Shown here: piece after piece, positions 45,748 to 58,351 of the stretch | Position numbering within the stretch: position 1 is the first letter of the stretch | Layout: each line of letters starts with the position of its first letter | DNA from: Terana coerulea | Lineage: Eukaryota > Basidiomycota > Agaricomycetes > Polyporales > Phanerochaetaceae | Assembly: GCA_024811115.1 (NCBI GenBank) | Contig: JAKOGH010000690.1 | Span: 248,001-312,000, forward strand | Direction: 5' to 3' | Length of the DNA stretch: 64,000 bases | Notes under the pieces: model-generated | What the model was told of the DNA's origin: nothing | Seen by the model: the letters and a program-made list of their open reading frames with translations, nothing else | The model's database searches: none | Program-made: the position numbers and the translations under genes

Positions 45748-48700
45748 ATGGCACAGGTCCGTTACGCTATGTCATTGGAATGAGATGCCATATACTGACT
45801 TGATGACTCAAGGATGAGACCAGTGTCATTGCCTCTCTGACTGGCTTCTCTTTAGATAATATTCTTACGCAGCTCGACCTTCCTTCTGGACCCGGCCTCA
45901 CCAACCAACTGGGCATATCTGGAGTTCCTGCCTTCAGCAAGAGTCAGATCTACAGTGACAAATGGGATGATCGCGACCAAGAGGCCATAGGTCCGGGACA
46001 GGGCGAGGACTGGGAAGATGAGGTGAATAGGGAGCTGGAGCAGGAAGAAGAGGAGGAGGAGGAGTATCCTGTCAAAATGGAGATAGAGTCTCCGCGGATG
46101 GCTCGCAAGGAGAAGAAGACAAGGATCATTCGTCGACTGGTAGAACGACCAAAAACGGTGTATGAACGATTTCCTACGTTCGAGAAGGACAAGGTCCTTG
46201 ACTTCACTGAGCTGTTCAAGGGCTATACGATCCATAAGTCGCGGATATCCAAGAGGCCATTTCACGGTCAGTATGAGCGCATATAGCGAGACTGCACATT
46301 AACATCAGCACTCAGTGGAGACCGTGTATCCCAGGAAAAAGGAAGTACCCAGGGGCTTCCTGGACGCCATTGTCGGGGAAAGTCAACGTCAGGCTCGGCA
46401 CAAACGAGTAGAGGAGACTGTTGCTGCGGGTGATGTTGACAACGATTTGAGACAAGCTCTGCTGGCAAGTGTCACCTCATCTTGAACGGGACTAAGCTCG
46501 CTCACGTCTGTCGCAGGAACGCGAGAAGTCTGACATCACGATACCCCTGTCATTACACGACCGTTCTTTCGATCTTGTCCTTTTGTCCAATTGGGAGGAT
46601 CAAATCGTGTATGAGCCAGATGAACCAGACGAAGATGCCCCTCTCACTTCAAGCAACCAAACTAACCTTACCACGCCCGCCAATAAAGCGTTAGAAGACG
46701 GCGCGTGGACGCAGAGTATTATCTGGAGTCCACGTGCACCGTTCCGGGACTTCACTCAGCTCGAGCTGAACGAGGAGGACATTGCCCAAGAAGAGCGACA
46801 TCCGGCGGACAACAAGCCCAAGAAGCGTATGCGGACAGACCACACCGTCCGGGACAAATTCAACTTGTCCAACGACCAGTTCTATGAGGTCTCGAAGGAT
46901 GGTGGACGCCATCGCGTGCGGCAAACGTTTGGTCAACTTGTTGTCGAGCACGCTTATCCGGCACAAAAGCTGCAACTACCCTTTGTAAGTTTACCATGGT
47001 CACGACGAGAGCTACCGCTGAACATCGTTGGGTAGTTCAAGACACGGCTCTCAAAGGGAGAGGCTCGATCTTTCCACCGGCCAGCGTTGCAGTTTCCCTC
47101 GAACATGGAACTGCACTTTAGTAAAGTGCGTACAGCCAAGAAGAAGAAGGACAAAGCTGGTCGCAAGATTGGCAAGGGTGGAAATGTCGGCGAAGGCCTA
47201 CACAGAACGGGTGATTTGAGTCTAAGAGACACAAGCAATTTCGTACTATGGGAATTCTCGGTAAGTGTACCTTTTGTTGTCTGCGGATCGAGCTCATATC
47301 ATGTGTTCAGGAAGAGCACCCGCCAATCGTATCCAATTTTGGTATGGGCAGCATTCTGGTCAATTACTACCGGAAGAAGAACGAGAAAGACGAGCATATA
47401 CCCAAGGTACTTGCATGGTCCAGACTCGTATTGGCTGTTGACTAACTGTATCACGAAGTACGATCTCGGGGAACCGATTGTCATTGAACCTCAGGACGAG
47501 TCTCCGTTCATGAAGTTTGGATATGTGTACCCAGGGCAGACTGTGCCTTCCTTGTACAACAACCTCATTCGAGCACCGCTTTTCCGACATAAAGCTTATC
47601 CGACAGATTTCCTGGTGATCAAGTGAGTGTTACAGCTCCATCAGCCGGGACTATGCTCACTGCCGTCGTATAGGAGTACCACGAAGAGCGACACAAAATA
47701 TTTCATTCGAGAAGTCAAGAACCTCTACACAGTCGGGCAGACATATCCTGTGACTGAGGTTCCTGGGCCACACTCGAGGAAGATCACGAACACCATCAAG
47801 CATCGACTGCAGATTATTGCCTTTAAGCTGCTGCAGAAGAGTACTGAGGAGCGGCTGAAGATCTCGAGGCTGATGAAGTACTTCCCCGACCAGAACGAGC
47901 TGCAGATGCGTCAGAGGCTGAAGGAGTTTATGGAGTACCACCGTCGCGGCCCGCATCAAGGATTCTGGAGGCTCAAGGCCAACTGGAACATCCCCTCCGA
48001 CGCCGACATGCTGAAGATGGTGACCCCCGAGCAGGTCGTGCTTGCCGAGAGCATGCAGGTCGGCCAGCGGCATCTCCAGGACTCGGGCTACAGCTTCAAC
48101 GGCGAGGTCGCTGAAGATGACGAAGGCAATCTATCCGTGGAACAGCAGCTCGCACCGTGGATTACCACAAAGAATTTCCTGTTCGCTACGCAAGCCAAGG
48201 CCATGCTGCGGTTGCACGGCGAAGGCGACCCGTCCGGCAGAGGCGAGGCCTTCAGCTTCATCCGTGTTTCAATGAAGGATATTTTTGTCAAGGCCGGAGA
48301 GGACTACGATCAGAAGCTCGGTATGTGCTCTCATGCCTGTCATCCTTTTGTGTCATACTGCTGACACCCTCCGTGTCCTCCGTGCTCCCCAGCTGAAGCC
48401 GAGAGCCGTCCGAAATCCGCGCATCGCTACAACGTCGCCGAACAGCAGCTGATCTACAAGTCTGAGATTGAGCGCATCTGGAAGGCGCAGTACGACTCGC
48501 TGAGCCGGAAGGACGAGCCGCAGCTGACGGACGAGGAGGAGCAGGAGAGCGCGAACGCCAGCAAGCAGGGCCTGCGGCGCGAGTCGGTCGTGGGCCGCAA
48601 CGGCTTCGTGCCAGGCATCTCGCCGCCTGCGCAGACACCTGGCGCCGCCTCCCCGCGTTCAGCCGCGGCTCGTCGCTCGCGCCCGGGCGTGAAGGCAGCC

Positions 48701-49602
48701 CCGGCCCCGATCAGCGGAGAGTGCTCAGGATTAAGCGCAAGGTATGCAGCATGCCGGGCGTGGTGCGCGGGACGCCTGAGGCCTGACCATTGTTACATAG
48801 GTGCACGGCGAGTGGCGCGTGGAGATCATCCGCGACACCGCCGTGATCAACGCATACGTTAAGAAGCGGCAGGCGTTGGAGGAGGAGAACACGACCGCGG
48901 ACGCGCTGGCGCCGACGGGCGACGCGGAGAAGGACAGAAGAATGAAGAAGCGGTGCGTGCTTTACGTTCTTGTGTCCGACCCGGAAGGTTCTGAGCTTGA
49001 GTGTATCAGGCTGGAGGAAGAGATCGCGCGGATGAAGAAGAACCAGGAGCGGCGACTGCATCGGAAGAACGCAAAGATCGTCAAGGAGGGGGCACGCCCA
49101 TGCAGCTCAACCGCCCCGTCAAGCCGGACACGACGGTGAGTGCGCCTGCCACCCCGGGCGTCCGCTCGGCATGCTAACAGAGTGGATCGCCGCAGAGACG
49201 CTGCGGGCACTGTGGCCAGATGGGACACATGAGTGAGTCGCACCACCCCGCGTTCGTGCGCCTGCTGACCCGCGGTGTCGTGGCGCAGAGACGAACCGCA
49301 AGTGCCCGCGCTGGGCAGAGTTCAACTCCGGCACGCCTCCGATGCCCAGTGCGCCGGGGCCCAGCGGCGCGACCAGCCCGCCCGCGACGTCGCCCCCCGG
49401 CGGCGGCGGCGGCTTATTCTCGCCTGGCGCGTCGGGCAGCGGGCTGCACGTGCCCGGCGCGATGATGTCGCACGGGCCGTCGCCGCTGGCAATGAGCCCG
49501 CCGATGACGGCGCACGACGACGACGACGACATGGACGAGGACGAGGATGACGACGACTACGGCGCGCCGCCGCCGAAGGTCAAGTTGACGTTGAAGCACT
49601 GA
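45748..49602 (+). CDS. TAF1: TAF1, largest TFIID subunit
   Basis: Scaffold of TFIID. Thirteen exons: 45748-45756, 45813-46266, 46316-46464, 46517-46984, 47036-47260, 47311-47406, 47459-47622, 47674-48320, 48393-48741, 48801-48952, 49010-49135, 49196-49232 and 49289-49602; about 1063 residues. The acidic N-terminus (EDWEDEVNREL) is followed by the conserved central domain (DHTVRDKFNLSNDQFYEV, NFVLWEFS, HPPIVSNFGMGS, YPTDFLVI, SRLMKYFPDQNELQMRQRL) and a CCHC zinc knuckle (RRCGHCGQMGHM...NRKCP). No bromodomain, as in other fungi. The first exon is 9 nt. Intron 3 is GC-AG. One base is missing in exon 9 (CCCC 48703-48706, before RRVLRIKRK) and one in exon 11 (G-run ~49088-49092). Confidence 0.95.
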
Positions 49603-51819
49603 AGCGGCGGGTTTGAGGACGCGCACTTTCGGAGCTGCAAGGACAGTGCATGTTTGTTGTACTTCTAGGTTGTAACGTACTGTATACCAGCTATTGACCT
49701 TTCCACCGTGCGCTCGTGCTGCATCGGGCGGAGCTTGTGCTTGCTCCTTCACGCGAGCTGATAGTTGCGTACGTGAGCTCGCCTTCACGAGTTCGAGCAC
49801 CTGCTGACCGTTGTTATTGCAGATGAGAAACTCATTTCATATCGAGGCAGACAAATTGTGTTCTCTTTATGAGTAGCGGCCTGACCGAGGCTTGCTTGGC
49901 CTGCCCACCGTCGGTGTTGTCGGCCGTTCATTGCTAAGATGTGTCTCTGCGGCTCACAGTGCAATCGCACCCATTGCACGGTCTCTGCCACTTCAAGCCT
50001 ACTGGCGCATTTCCGGTAACCCCATTTGCTTCGTGTTCGTCTCGCCGTCGCTTACTGTTCGAGTTCTCGCTCGAGCAAGGTTTTTGCTCATTTGACCATT
50101 CCTGAGCACTGCTACCGTATCGCTAGGTTCGCCAAGGCGCAATTTACCCCGAAAGACCCACTTCCGACCACGGATGCGCAGTGGGACCACATACCTCGCA
50201 AGAGCAGGGCATGTGCCCACGTTCATTCGCTTTGCGGTCATAGCTTGGCTGTGCAGACTATCAGGTACGTAAGGCTTGCATTCTTTGACTGAGGTCCTCG
50301 AGCTAACGCTTGTCCTAGTCGCTGAACTAAACCTTGCAGGAGTTGAGGGTGTCGGATCTCTGGCGACAGGTACCCGCTGCACCCTCGATATTACGCTATT
50401 GGCCAGGCTGCCCGTTTGTATGTGGCGCCAAACTGGGAGCAAACAAGGGTAAGTAAAGTTCGTTGGCTCTGCCGTGTTGGCTGCCGAGCGTAGCGAGAAG
50501 GTGAAGCATGTTTCGCTACACTGGTGGGTTGTCCGATGTCTGCTTACCTGAAAAAGCAGCCAGTTCAGGGCCAAGCTCTTTCTGCCAGGACAATTCTGGC
50601 GAGGACGGACGACCGACGGAGGACAAGACATGGTCTGTTGGCTTAGCTTACTGTCCTTAAGAATGCGGCTGACACCGTCTTGTTTCCCGCAGAAAAGTCG
50701 GCGCTCCCAGCATGCAGTGTCTGACGATTGCGAACATACGCAGGGCTTGCCGTCGAGGATGCCGCTGCCAGCTTTCACAAGCTGCTGCGACGGACGGTCT
50801 GGGCAAAGCACAGTAAACGCCGCGCATTGATCGCGATTGCCTAAGAGAGGCACGTTCGAGGTGATCTGCCGCCAAGCAGTGTTTGCGCCCGTCCCAGGCA
50901 AGCCCCAGGCTTGGAAGCCCTTGGGAGCTTCTTCAGCTCCTTGGCGGATCGGGACGCTGCAACGCTTGGCTGCGCAGGCCAAGAGTGCACGGAGGGACGA
51001 CGTCACGCCGCCGCCTTCGGAGCGGTCACGGCCGTGACGACCGCGGACCCCGCTCGGCGTGGGTTCTGCGCAGCGGAGCCGGCATGCTTGACGGGAGAAG
51101 GCAGGCAGGGGCCACGGGCAGCGGTGGGCAAAGCTCGCAGAACGCTGCAGCGAAGCGCAGGGGCCTGTGATACTTCTCTAGCCATTGCGGCGCCTGCAAT
51201 TGGCTGGCGGCAGGGTATTCTGGGCGCGGCTCGCATGCGAGGCTCGTCGCGTGAGTGCGAACGAGGTACGTCGTCGGTTTCAGCCGCTTCCTCTCGCTGT
51301 GCTTACTCCGAGGATACGATCAGCTGGGCAGCGCAGATAACGAGTCAACCCCGGAAGAGGCTCGCGACGGCGGAAGAGCCCCGTTTGACATCATCTGAAG
51401 GCGACTGTGCGTGCGTGTTCTGTATTGAGACATGCGTGTGGACGTAATCCGCTTGTTCAGAGGGGCAGTAACCTCGTCTGGACGGTCCCTATCTCTGTCT
51501 GCACCTCACACGGCTGCGAACGTGGGTGTAGCATGCACGCCGAGGGCTGCTCGCTGTCCACAGCGGGAGACCGCTGGACGAGCCCTTCGCACGGTGTGTC
51601 TTCAGGTTATTTCGGTCAAGCATGAGCGTGTGCGGCAAGAACTGCGCAACGCCCGGCAGATCGGGCGCGACAGGGGATGACGTGACCAGCGTGACCAAAT
51701 CTGGCTTGTGGGCGTCTTTTTCTGCCAAGCCCATAAGAGAGTTGCCAAGAGAGTGCCAAGGCGAACAGGATCTCGATGGGTCCCTGTCTGTGCGGGCTCG
51801 GTTTATAACCTCTTGAGCG
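49603..51819. promoter_or_regulatory. Long upstream region of PacC/RIM101 with clustered GCCAAG sites
   Basis: 2.2 kb without a convincing gene. It holds 11 copies of the PacC core GCCAAG (either strand): 49895, 50131, 50244, 50570, 50871, 50940, 50965, 50978, 51724, 51744 and 51755. About one is expected by chance in random sequence. Three lie in tandem within 37 bp, 60-96 nt before the ATG. GCCAGG variants occur at 50402 and 50584. Autoregulation by the downstream PacC-type factor is the natural reading. A 335-codon antisense ORF (49999-51006) has no domain character. Confidence 0.6.
51724..51760 (+). promoter_or_regulatory. Tandem triple GCCAAG (PacC-type) site
   Basis: GCCAAG at 51724-51729, 51744-51749 and 51755-51760, all in the same orientation, just upstream of the RIM101 start at 51820. 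PacC proteins bind 5'-GCCARG-3' (established). Confidence 0.65.
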
Positions 51820-54424
51820 ATGGCCCGCCGCGACTTTCCGTCCCTCGTCCCTCTCACCACCCTCCAGCACACCCTCGCCCGCAATTTCTACCCCCAGCTC
51901 CGCTTCGTCGACGACGACCTCTACACCTTCATGTCGTCCCCCGAAGCCCCCGCGTCCGAAGCCCAGCCCACCCGCTCGCTGTCTCCTGCCTCGAACCCCG
52001 AGGAGCCGGAGGCAAGCACCGCTTCGCCCACACCCAGTGCTTCCAAGAGAGACACCGCCGAACCGCAACACCAGTGCCAGTGGGTCGACTGTGACCAGTC
52101 CTGGCCCGACCCCGAGACCCTCTACAACCATCTCTGCAATGACCACATTGGAAGAAAGAGCACAGGCAACCTCTGTTTGACCTGCAAGTGGAAGGATTGT
52201 AACACCTCTTGCGCCAAGCGCGACCACATAACGAGCCATCTGCGAGGTGCGTTTGTTCCCTTCTGGTCCTTATACAATTTCCTGACTATATGCGCCATTT
52301 AGTCCACACACCCCTGAAGCCGCATGTGTGTGAAGTGTGCAACAAGCCCTTTAAGCGGCCTCAAGACCTCAAGAAGCACGAGAAGATTCACACCGAAGAG
52401 CACCATGCCCAGCACAAGCATTCAAAAGCGATCACTGTCGCCGACCCTGTCTTCTCGTCCCGGGTTAGGGGGGATTCGATCTCCAGCTCGTCGAAGCCTG
52501 AGCTCGTTTCTTCGAAGCCCCGAGTTCCTTCTTCGGCCCACCAGGTTACGAGCAGAATCCAAGTGCCCGTAGCTCGGGCAAAGTCGAGCTCCGTGTCATT
52601 GTCTGAAAGTTCTTCTGGTATGTCACTTGCCCCTGCATGCGAATTGCATGTTCTCACATGGGGCTGCCAGACTTCGGTGTCCTCCCAACCCCATCTCCAG
52701 AACTTCCGCACCAGGCTGTACACTATCAAGCCGCGGAATCACACGACATTTACCGCATACAGCCCTCATGGGAGGTGTTGCGCCCTGACGTCTCGTCTGG
52801 CTCGGGAAGTGGCGTGGGCTCCAAGCGCGGCTACGACTACGATGAATTCTTCACCGACGTGAAGAAACGACGAGTGAATCCTGCGTATGATCCTCGTGCG
52901 TTCTCCATGTATCAAGCCAGGCTTTATTCATATCTTTTCTTCTGTTCTAGACATGGCCGAAAGGCTCAGTAATCTTGCCCACGCCCACGCGCAGTCCCTC
53001 AGCCAGACCACCCTCCAGCCCGTAGCCCCGACGCACAACGCTCCGGGGTTCAACCCCGATCCGTCTCGTTCGACATCAGAAGCCCCGAAGAGCTTGCCGC
53101 TGTCAACGAATTCCTCATAACGCTTGGCAGGGACGTCACCGGCGGCGGTGCGGTTCCTCGGGCGATGCACGATCCCTCGGAATATTCGCCACAGTCGTAC
53201 TTCGAGCCAGCGGCTCTCGCTCAGCTTGGCATTGCAGGTATGCCTGGTGTGCCTTCTGGTCCAGGCTCTGGTGCCGGGTACCACGGAGACTCAGGCTACG
53301 GCCCTGGGCCAATCCTTGTCAACCACATGCCACAGTCGATGTACCCTGGGCGTGCTACTCATCCTTCTGTGCAGTCTGTGCAATATGGGCTGTATCCCAA
53401 CCTCCACGAGCTCGACTATCCTTCAGCCTCGTCATCTTCTTTCCATCCTCACCATGCTGAAGTGCACCATCGGCGCATCTCCCTCTCGCCCCCGCGGGAC
53501 GAGTACTCCAACCGTGCCTTCTTCCACCAGCCGACACCTTCTCACTACCTCACTACTCCGCACGACCTATCGGTTGGTGGTGCCTCTCCCATGTCATCTC
53601 ACTCAACGATGTCCACTCCGCCGAACACCACCCCGCCGCACCTTGCCGAGAGTCTCGCGTCTTTCGACTATATGCGCCCGAGCCGCGGCCCTCCTCCTGC
53701 CGTACAGTTGGCACCGGTGGACTTCACGACGAGGACCATGCGCACCATTGTGCCTCTGCGCACGGCCCCAGACAGCGCGGAGGCGCGGGAAGCAAGGAAG
53801 GCTGCCCTCGAGCAGCGTCCAGACCCGGTCGAGCCCAAGTGGAACGTTGGGCCACAGCGGGGTCTGCCCGCCAAGCTCACGTCTTCCGTCTCGTCGCCCC
53901 CGTCGGCTGCCTCGGGCGCGTCGGCGCCCTCGGCGTCTTCGTCCATGTCGGGCTCGCTGTACCCGCTCCTCACGTCCGGCGATGCCAAGTACAAGCTCCC
54001 GCCGCTGCAGAAGCACCGGCACGCGCCCTCACCGCCGCCCCAGACGTCCTCACCTCTGTCCCGCGCGTCGACGCTCTCACCCGCGCCGCGGGACGACGAC
54101 AGCGGCCGGTCGAGCGCGAGCGCGACGCCGTCCCCGCCGCCGACGCTCCCGCCGATCCGCGCACTCGCACCGCGCTCTGTCTCGCTCGCCGAGGAGCGCC
54201 TCGCTCGCGGCGTTGGGCAGATCGCGCTCGGTGGGCGCGGTGCGCCGGCGGTGCCCGTGGCACAACGACGGCAGCACGCGGAGCTCCTGCGCGACCTGCT
54301 CGTCGCAATCAACCTGGAGTACCGGAAGCGGTTCGGCACGCCGCCGCTGGCGAAGAAGGACGCGCCGGCGGTGCGGCGGCGGGTCGAGGAGGGGATGCGG
54401 GACGTTGAGATGGTCGCTGCTTGA
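51820..54424 (+). CDS. RIM101: PacC/Rim101 C2H2 zinc-finger pH-response factor
   Basis: Alkaline-pH transcription factor, activated in fungi by Rim/Pal signalling. Four exons: 51820-52246, 52303-52617, 52671-52895 and 52951-54424; about 813 residues. Three zinc fingers: CQWVDC..H-4-[24 protein letters not shown], and [23 protein letters not shown] followed by [12 protein letters not shown], the PacC signature order. A basic NLS-like KKRRV lies at ~315. The middle and C-terminus are Ser/Pro-rich. A conserved [23 protein letters not shown] block lies just after the fourth exon starts, and EYRKRF is near the end. One base is missing at CCCC (53054-53057); without it the frame stops at 53120 and the C-terminal half is lost. 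Confidence 0.93.
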
Positions 54425-54782
54425 GTGCCTGCGCGCAGGACTTCACATCACTATCCGGATGCTTGGTTTGCAATGTCCCTCATCGCGCGTTCGGCTTCTG
54501 TATTTCTAATAGACATTCGTCGTTTTGCATATACTATTGTATCCCTTGTACTTTAGTGCGTTATTATTCCAAGCCTTTTTCGTCGATTTTGTCGCAGCAT
54601 GGATTGAGTTTTGCGGCTATCACAGCTTGATCACAACGCTGGCGTTCGTTGCAGAATGAGTATGTCGTGACGTCATGGACTGTGAATGTCTAAATACTGG
54701 TCGACCGTTCACGGAACGTCGCATACTGGACTGTGACCGCAGTCATCCCATTTTTCGAGCAAACGCTTGAACTAAGGGCACC
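54425..54782. other. Intergenic, 358 bp
   Basis: RIM101 3' flank and the promoter of the next gene. AT-rich around 54500-54600; nothing recognised. Confidence 0.5.
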
Positions 54783-56220
54783 ATGCCGACGACACGCAGC
54801 CAAGCTCACGAAGCGGAGAGCGGGAAGCCTCCGTCCACCAAGAGTGAGCCCGTGAAGCCTGCTTCGAAGAAGCCGGCGTCCAAGAGACAGCCTAAGGAGC
54901 AACCCGAGGTCGGAAGCAAGCGAAAGGCAGACGAAGTCGAGGACCATGGAAAGGCGGAGGAACAGGAGACTGCTGAGCCGCCGGAGAAGAAGGTGAAGGA
55001 AGAGGAGGAGGCGAAGGACCGAAAGGAGGACGCCCAAGCGAAAGACGACCACCCAGCTAAGCACCAGTACCAGAGCGGTGCGTTTACGGTCCTTAGAGCA
55101 CAGAATATGCAAGGCTGATGGGCTGCGCACCACAGGCACGATCGAGCGCGGCCACATCTACTTCTTCTACCGGCCCAAGGTCGAGCTCGCGGAGGCGCAC
55201 TCCGTCGACGACGTCCAGCGGTTCCACATCCTCCTCGTCCCGCGCCCGCCGGCGTTCAGCGCCCCCGGCGAGGCCTCTGGCACGCAGAGCGGCGCGGACG
55301 ACGACGCGGAGATGAGCCTGGTGGCGGAGGGCGCGGACGCGGTGCCTGCGCCGAGCACGACGCACGAGTCGAAGAAGCATTTCCGGCTAATCAGCGTCGG
55401 GAAGAAGCAGCTGCCGGATCCTGAAGCGGGCGGCGGCGGCAAGGGCGGCGGCAGAAAGCAAGTCTTCTGGGCGACGGTGGCGACGGTCGGAGACGACTTG
55501 CAGAACCTCCAGGACGGGCTGGGAGGGAAGGAGTACGAGACGAAGACCAGAGGTAAGACACTAAACGATTCATGCCATGATGGTCATGCTGAAGTGTCTT
55601 GCAGGCACGCGCCACCAAGGCCCTGCGCGCATCGCCGCCCGCGGAGCCTACGCCATCGTGAACAGCGAGGGCCGCACGCCATCGGCGCGGGAGACCCACC
55701 TGGGCTACCACCTCTCCCACCCGACGCCCGAGCACTTCGGCGAGGTGCAGGCGGCGCTGGGCATCCGCCAGGCGTCGTCGTTCGTCGTGCAGGTGAAGAA
55801 CCCCGAGGCTCCGAACACGGGCCCGGGCGGCGCGCGGGTCGGGAGCAGCAAGAAGGCGGAGTTCCCGGAGGCATTATGAAGGAGGTGTTTGGTGCCGGAG
55901 GCGAGAAGGGAAGAGAGAGCTACGGCCTGAAGTTCTCTACCGTCGAACGGCAGGAGATGTTGGATTACGAGCATGCGGAGTTGCTGTTCATTGCGGCCAG
56001 GAGTGGGGAGGACGGCTTGGAGAAGAGTTTGGGCGAAGGACGCGGAGAAGGTGAGCTACTTCACCATCGTTGGTGCTGCGTTGTTGTTGACTGGTGAACT
56101 TCAGCTCTCAAGGAAGCAGAGGAGGAAGAGGCACAGGAATCCATCGGAAAAGTCTTGGAAGAGTTGGCCATTGACGCAGAAAAGATTCCAGCGGAGCCAT
56201 TGGAAGGAGAATGGGCGTAA
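54783..56220 (+). CDS. Conserved-looking basic/acidic protein, unknown function
   Basis: Four exons: 54783-55077, 55136-55552, 55605-56050 and 56105-56220; about 424 residues. The first 95 residues are a Lys/Glu/Pro-rich charged region with KRKADE-type NLS-like motifs. A compact, well-folded-looking domain follows: GHIYFFYRPKVELAEAHSVDDVQRFHILLVPRP, KHFRLISVGKKQLP, FWATVATVGDDL, AYAIVNSEG, THLGYHLSHP, ASSFVVQVKNPEAP and STVERQEMLDYEHAELLFIAAR. The tail is acidic (LEELAIDAEKIPAEPLEGEW). I do not recognise a named family. Exon 3 lacks one base near 55873-55877 (GCATTATG). As printed the frame stops at 55879; with the base it runs through MKEVFG to the end. Confidence 0.7.
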
Positions 56221-56444
56221 CCTATGAAAACTATGTGAAGCAAGAGGAATGGACTCACCCATCTGTACATTATCTTGTAAAATTACCTGAGTTAACCAGC
56301 CGAGCATCTCGTTGTCCTTCCAATTCAATTAGCGCTATATTGATTGTACAAAGGGGTGGACTGTGAGGGTATGTATCGTGAAAGGTCATGATAGGTCGTG
56401 ATAATGGATAGCTACAGCATTACGCGGTGGATGCGGTGGGTATA

Positions 56445-57195
56445 TCATAGGGCGGAGTCTGCTTCCTCGTTCTCTGCGTTGATCCGCAGGACCTTCACCC
56501 ACTCACGATAGTTGAAGTTGCCTTGTCGGTCCGTAAAGGGCCCCTTCAGAAGCTTGTCAATCTGTTCAGGCGTAACAAGCGTATAAGCACAAGCATCAAC
56601 GCATCCTCAACCTGTGCGCACCTCCGCGGGGTCCATCTTCTCGCCCACGTCGCCCAACCACTTCCTCATCTCGTCGCACTTGACGAAGCCCGAATCGTTC
56701 TCGTCGAAGCACTCAAACGCCTCCAGCAGCTCTGACTCGGCGTCGAAGTCGTACAGGTGCTCGCCCATCATCGTCAGGAACATCGGGAAGGTGATGCCGC
56801 GGTCGTTCGGGTCGGCGTCCGACTCGAAGGACGCCGCGCGCGAGTGGACGGTGCTGCCTCGTCGGTCGCCAGGCCTGTCGGCGAGCAGGTCATCCATCAC
56901 CTTTTTGGTCGGAGTTATTCCTTCGAACGGTATAGTTTCAGCTTTGGGCTGACTTGGCCGACGTGGGGACAGAAAGCTCACCCAGACTGGTAAATATGTG
57001 CTTTAGGTCCTGCTCGCTCACGACCCCGTCGCCGTCACGGTCGATGAGGGAGAACGCCTCACGGAATTGCTGGATCTGAGGCGGTTGGAAGAGCGAGAAC
57101 ACGCCAGAAGGCTCGCGTCGCTGGCGTGGCCGCTGTTTCGCGTACTTATTGGGCGTCGACTGAGGCGTGATATTTGGTGAGAGGTATTGAGACAT
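56445..57195 (-). CDS. EF-hand protein, myosin regulatory light chain type
   Basis: Three exons: 57195-56982, 56941-56622 and 56561-56445; 216 residues. The first EF-hand has a full loop (DRDGDGVVSEQD); a degenerate second region (AESELLEAFECFDENDSGFVKCDE) and a C-terminal lobe (GPFTDRQGNFNYREWVKVL) match regulatory light chains. These bind the IQ motif of class II myosin in the contractile ring. The N-terminal extension is basic and Pro/Ser-rich, where regulatory phosphorylation usually occurs. The first intron would be only 40 nt (56942-56981) with a CAAAG acceptor, so the junction is less certain. An upstream in-frame GTG/ATG extension is ignored. Confidence 0.85.
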
Positions 57196-57363
57196 AATCA
57201 GAACGTGAGAAGGGAGGAAGAGATGCGGTGGTGAGGTTACGAGTGCAAGATGTAAGATGAACGCGTCGGGAAAGAGCGCTCGACACCATCTCATTCGTAC
57301 TAAAGAGACTCTTTGTATGCAATTTCATGAATATTCCGTACATGTGCAGTGTATCCGTAATTA

Positions 57364-58351
57364 CTACTTCAAGAAACGATTCCACAAATAATTGAGGACC
57401 CACGTTCTAGGTAGCCAAGCCAGGAGCTTATATGCGAACGAGTGTCCTCCGAAAGTCACGTATCTTGGAGGCTTCGGGTCTAATGTCACGGCTACCACTC
57501 GCCTAGCAAACTCTTCGGATGGCATTGAATCGGGTCCTTGGCTTGCAGAGATACGTGCCGCTATTTGTCTCGCGAAAGCCTTGTATAGGCTGCCCTCCGG
57601 CATGTGTATGCCTTGGGCCAGAGACCTGTCCGCCAGATTGGAACGTACTGCGCCGGGGGCAACGAGAACGACATCGATGCTAAAGGGCTTGCACTCCATC
57701 CAGAGGACATCGCTGATTTGGTGAACGGCGGCTTTGCTGGCTGCATATATGCCGTTCCATGCGGTGGGTCTACGAGCATATGGTGAGCGGAGACCATGAA
57801 CAGAGCAATCATCGCGTACATATCACCCATTACGGAACCTATGTTGACTATGGTTCCAGACTTTCGTGCGGCCATGTGAGGGAACACGGCTTTCGCAACG
57901 CGAAGGACAGAGTAAAAGTTGGCGTCAAAGATACGTTGTACGGCATCTAATGGGACGTCGATGATGGTTCCTTTGAGTCAATCGAAACGTAAGTTGGGTT
58001 TGAGACCAATGAGATGGGTGTTGTATGTACCTCCACAATTGGCCCCTGCATTGTTTACGACGACGTCTATCTTTCCATCTTTCTCCATAACCATCTGCAC
58101 CACACGTCGGACGTTCTCGTCGCTTGTGACATCCAGAGCCAACCTCTCGATATCGGGTACGGTGAAGCCCTCCATAGCTTCAAGCTTACGTGCTGTTGCA
58201 TAGACTTTGCATCCTCTGCGGGCGTATTCCTCACACCTGGGCGAGGTCAGTTCTATCACATTCTGTAAAGTGGTGTAGCCACTCACAAAGCGAAGCCAAT
58301 TCCTCCTTTTGTACAACCAGTCACTATCACGACTTTTCTGTGCACAGACAT
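57364..58351 (-). CDS. Short-chain dehydrogenase, Ayr1-like (1-acyl-DHAP reductase type)
   Basis: Classical NADP(H)-dependent SDR. Four exons: 58351-58287, 58236-58031, 57970-57820 and 57769-57364; 275 residues, frame intact. Cofactor motif TGCTKGGIG (residues ~11-19), NNAG (~88), SGTIVNIGSV with the catalytic Ser, and the YAASK active-site Tyr/Lys (GIYAASKAAV). After the catalytic site, VAPGAVRSNLADRS and a C-terminal hydrophobic/aromatic tail (LAWLPRTWVLNYLW) suggest membrane association. Ayr1-type enzymes reduce acyl-dihydroxyacetone phosphate in phosphatidate synthesis at ER and lipid droplets; the substrate assignment is by resemblance. Divergent from FCP1. Confidence 0.88.

Noticed and set aside
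49999..51006. 335-codon ORF on the minus strand between TAF1 and RIM101
   Set aside because: Starts at ATG but shows no domain, membrane or signal feature, and its composition looks like the complement of regulatory sequence rather than protein. It overlaps most of the clustered PacC sites.
53124..54509. 461-codon plus-strand ORF over the RIM101 3' exon
   Set aside because: Shadow frame of the GC-rich RIM101 exon; Arg/Ser-rich and without protein character, whereas the RIM101 frame carries the conserved blocks.
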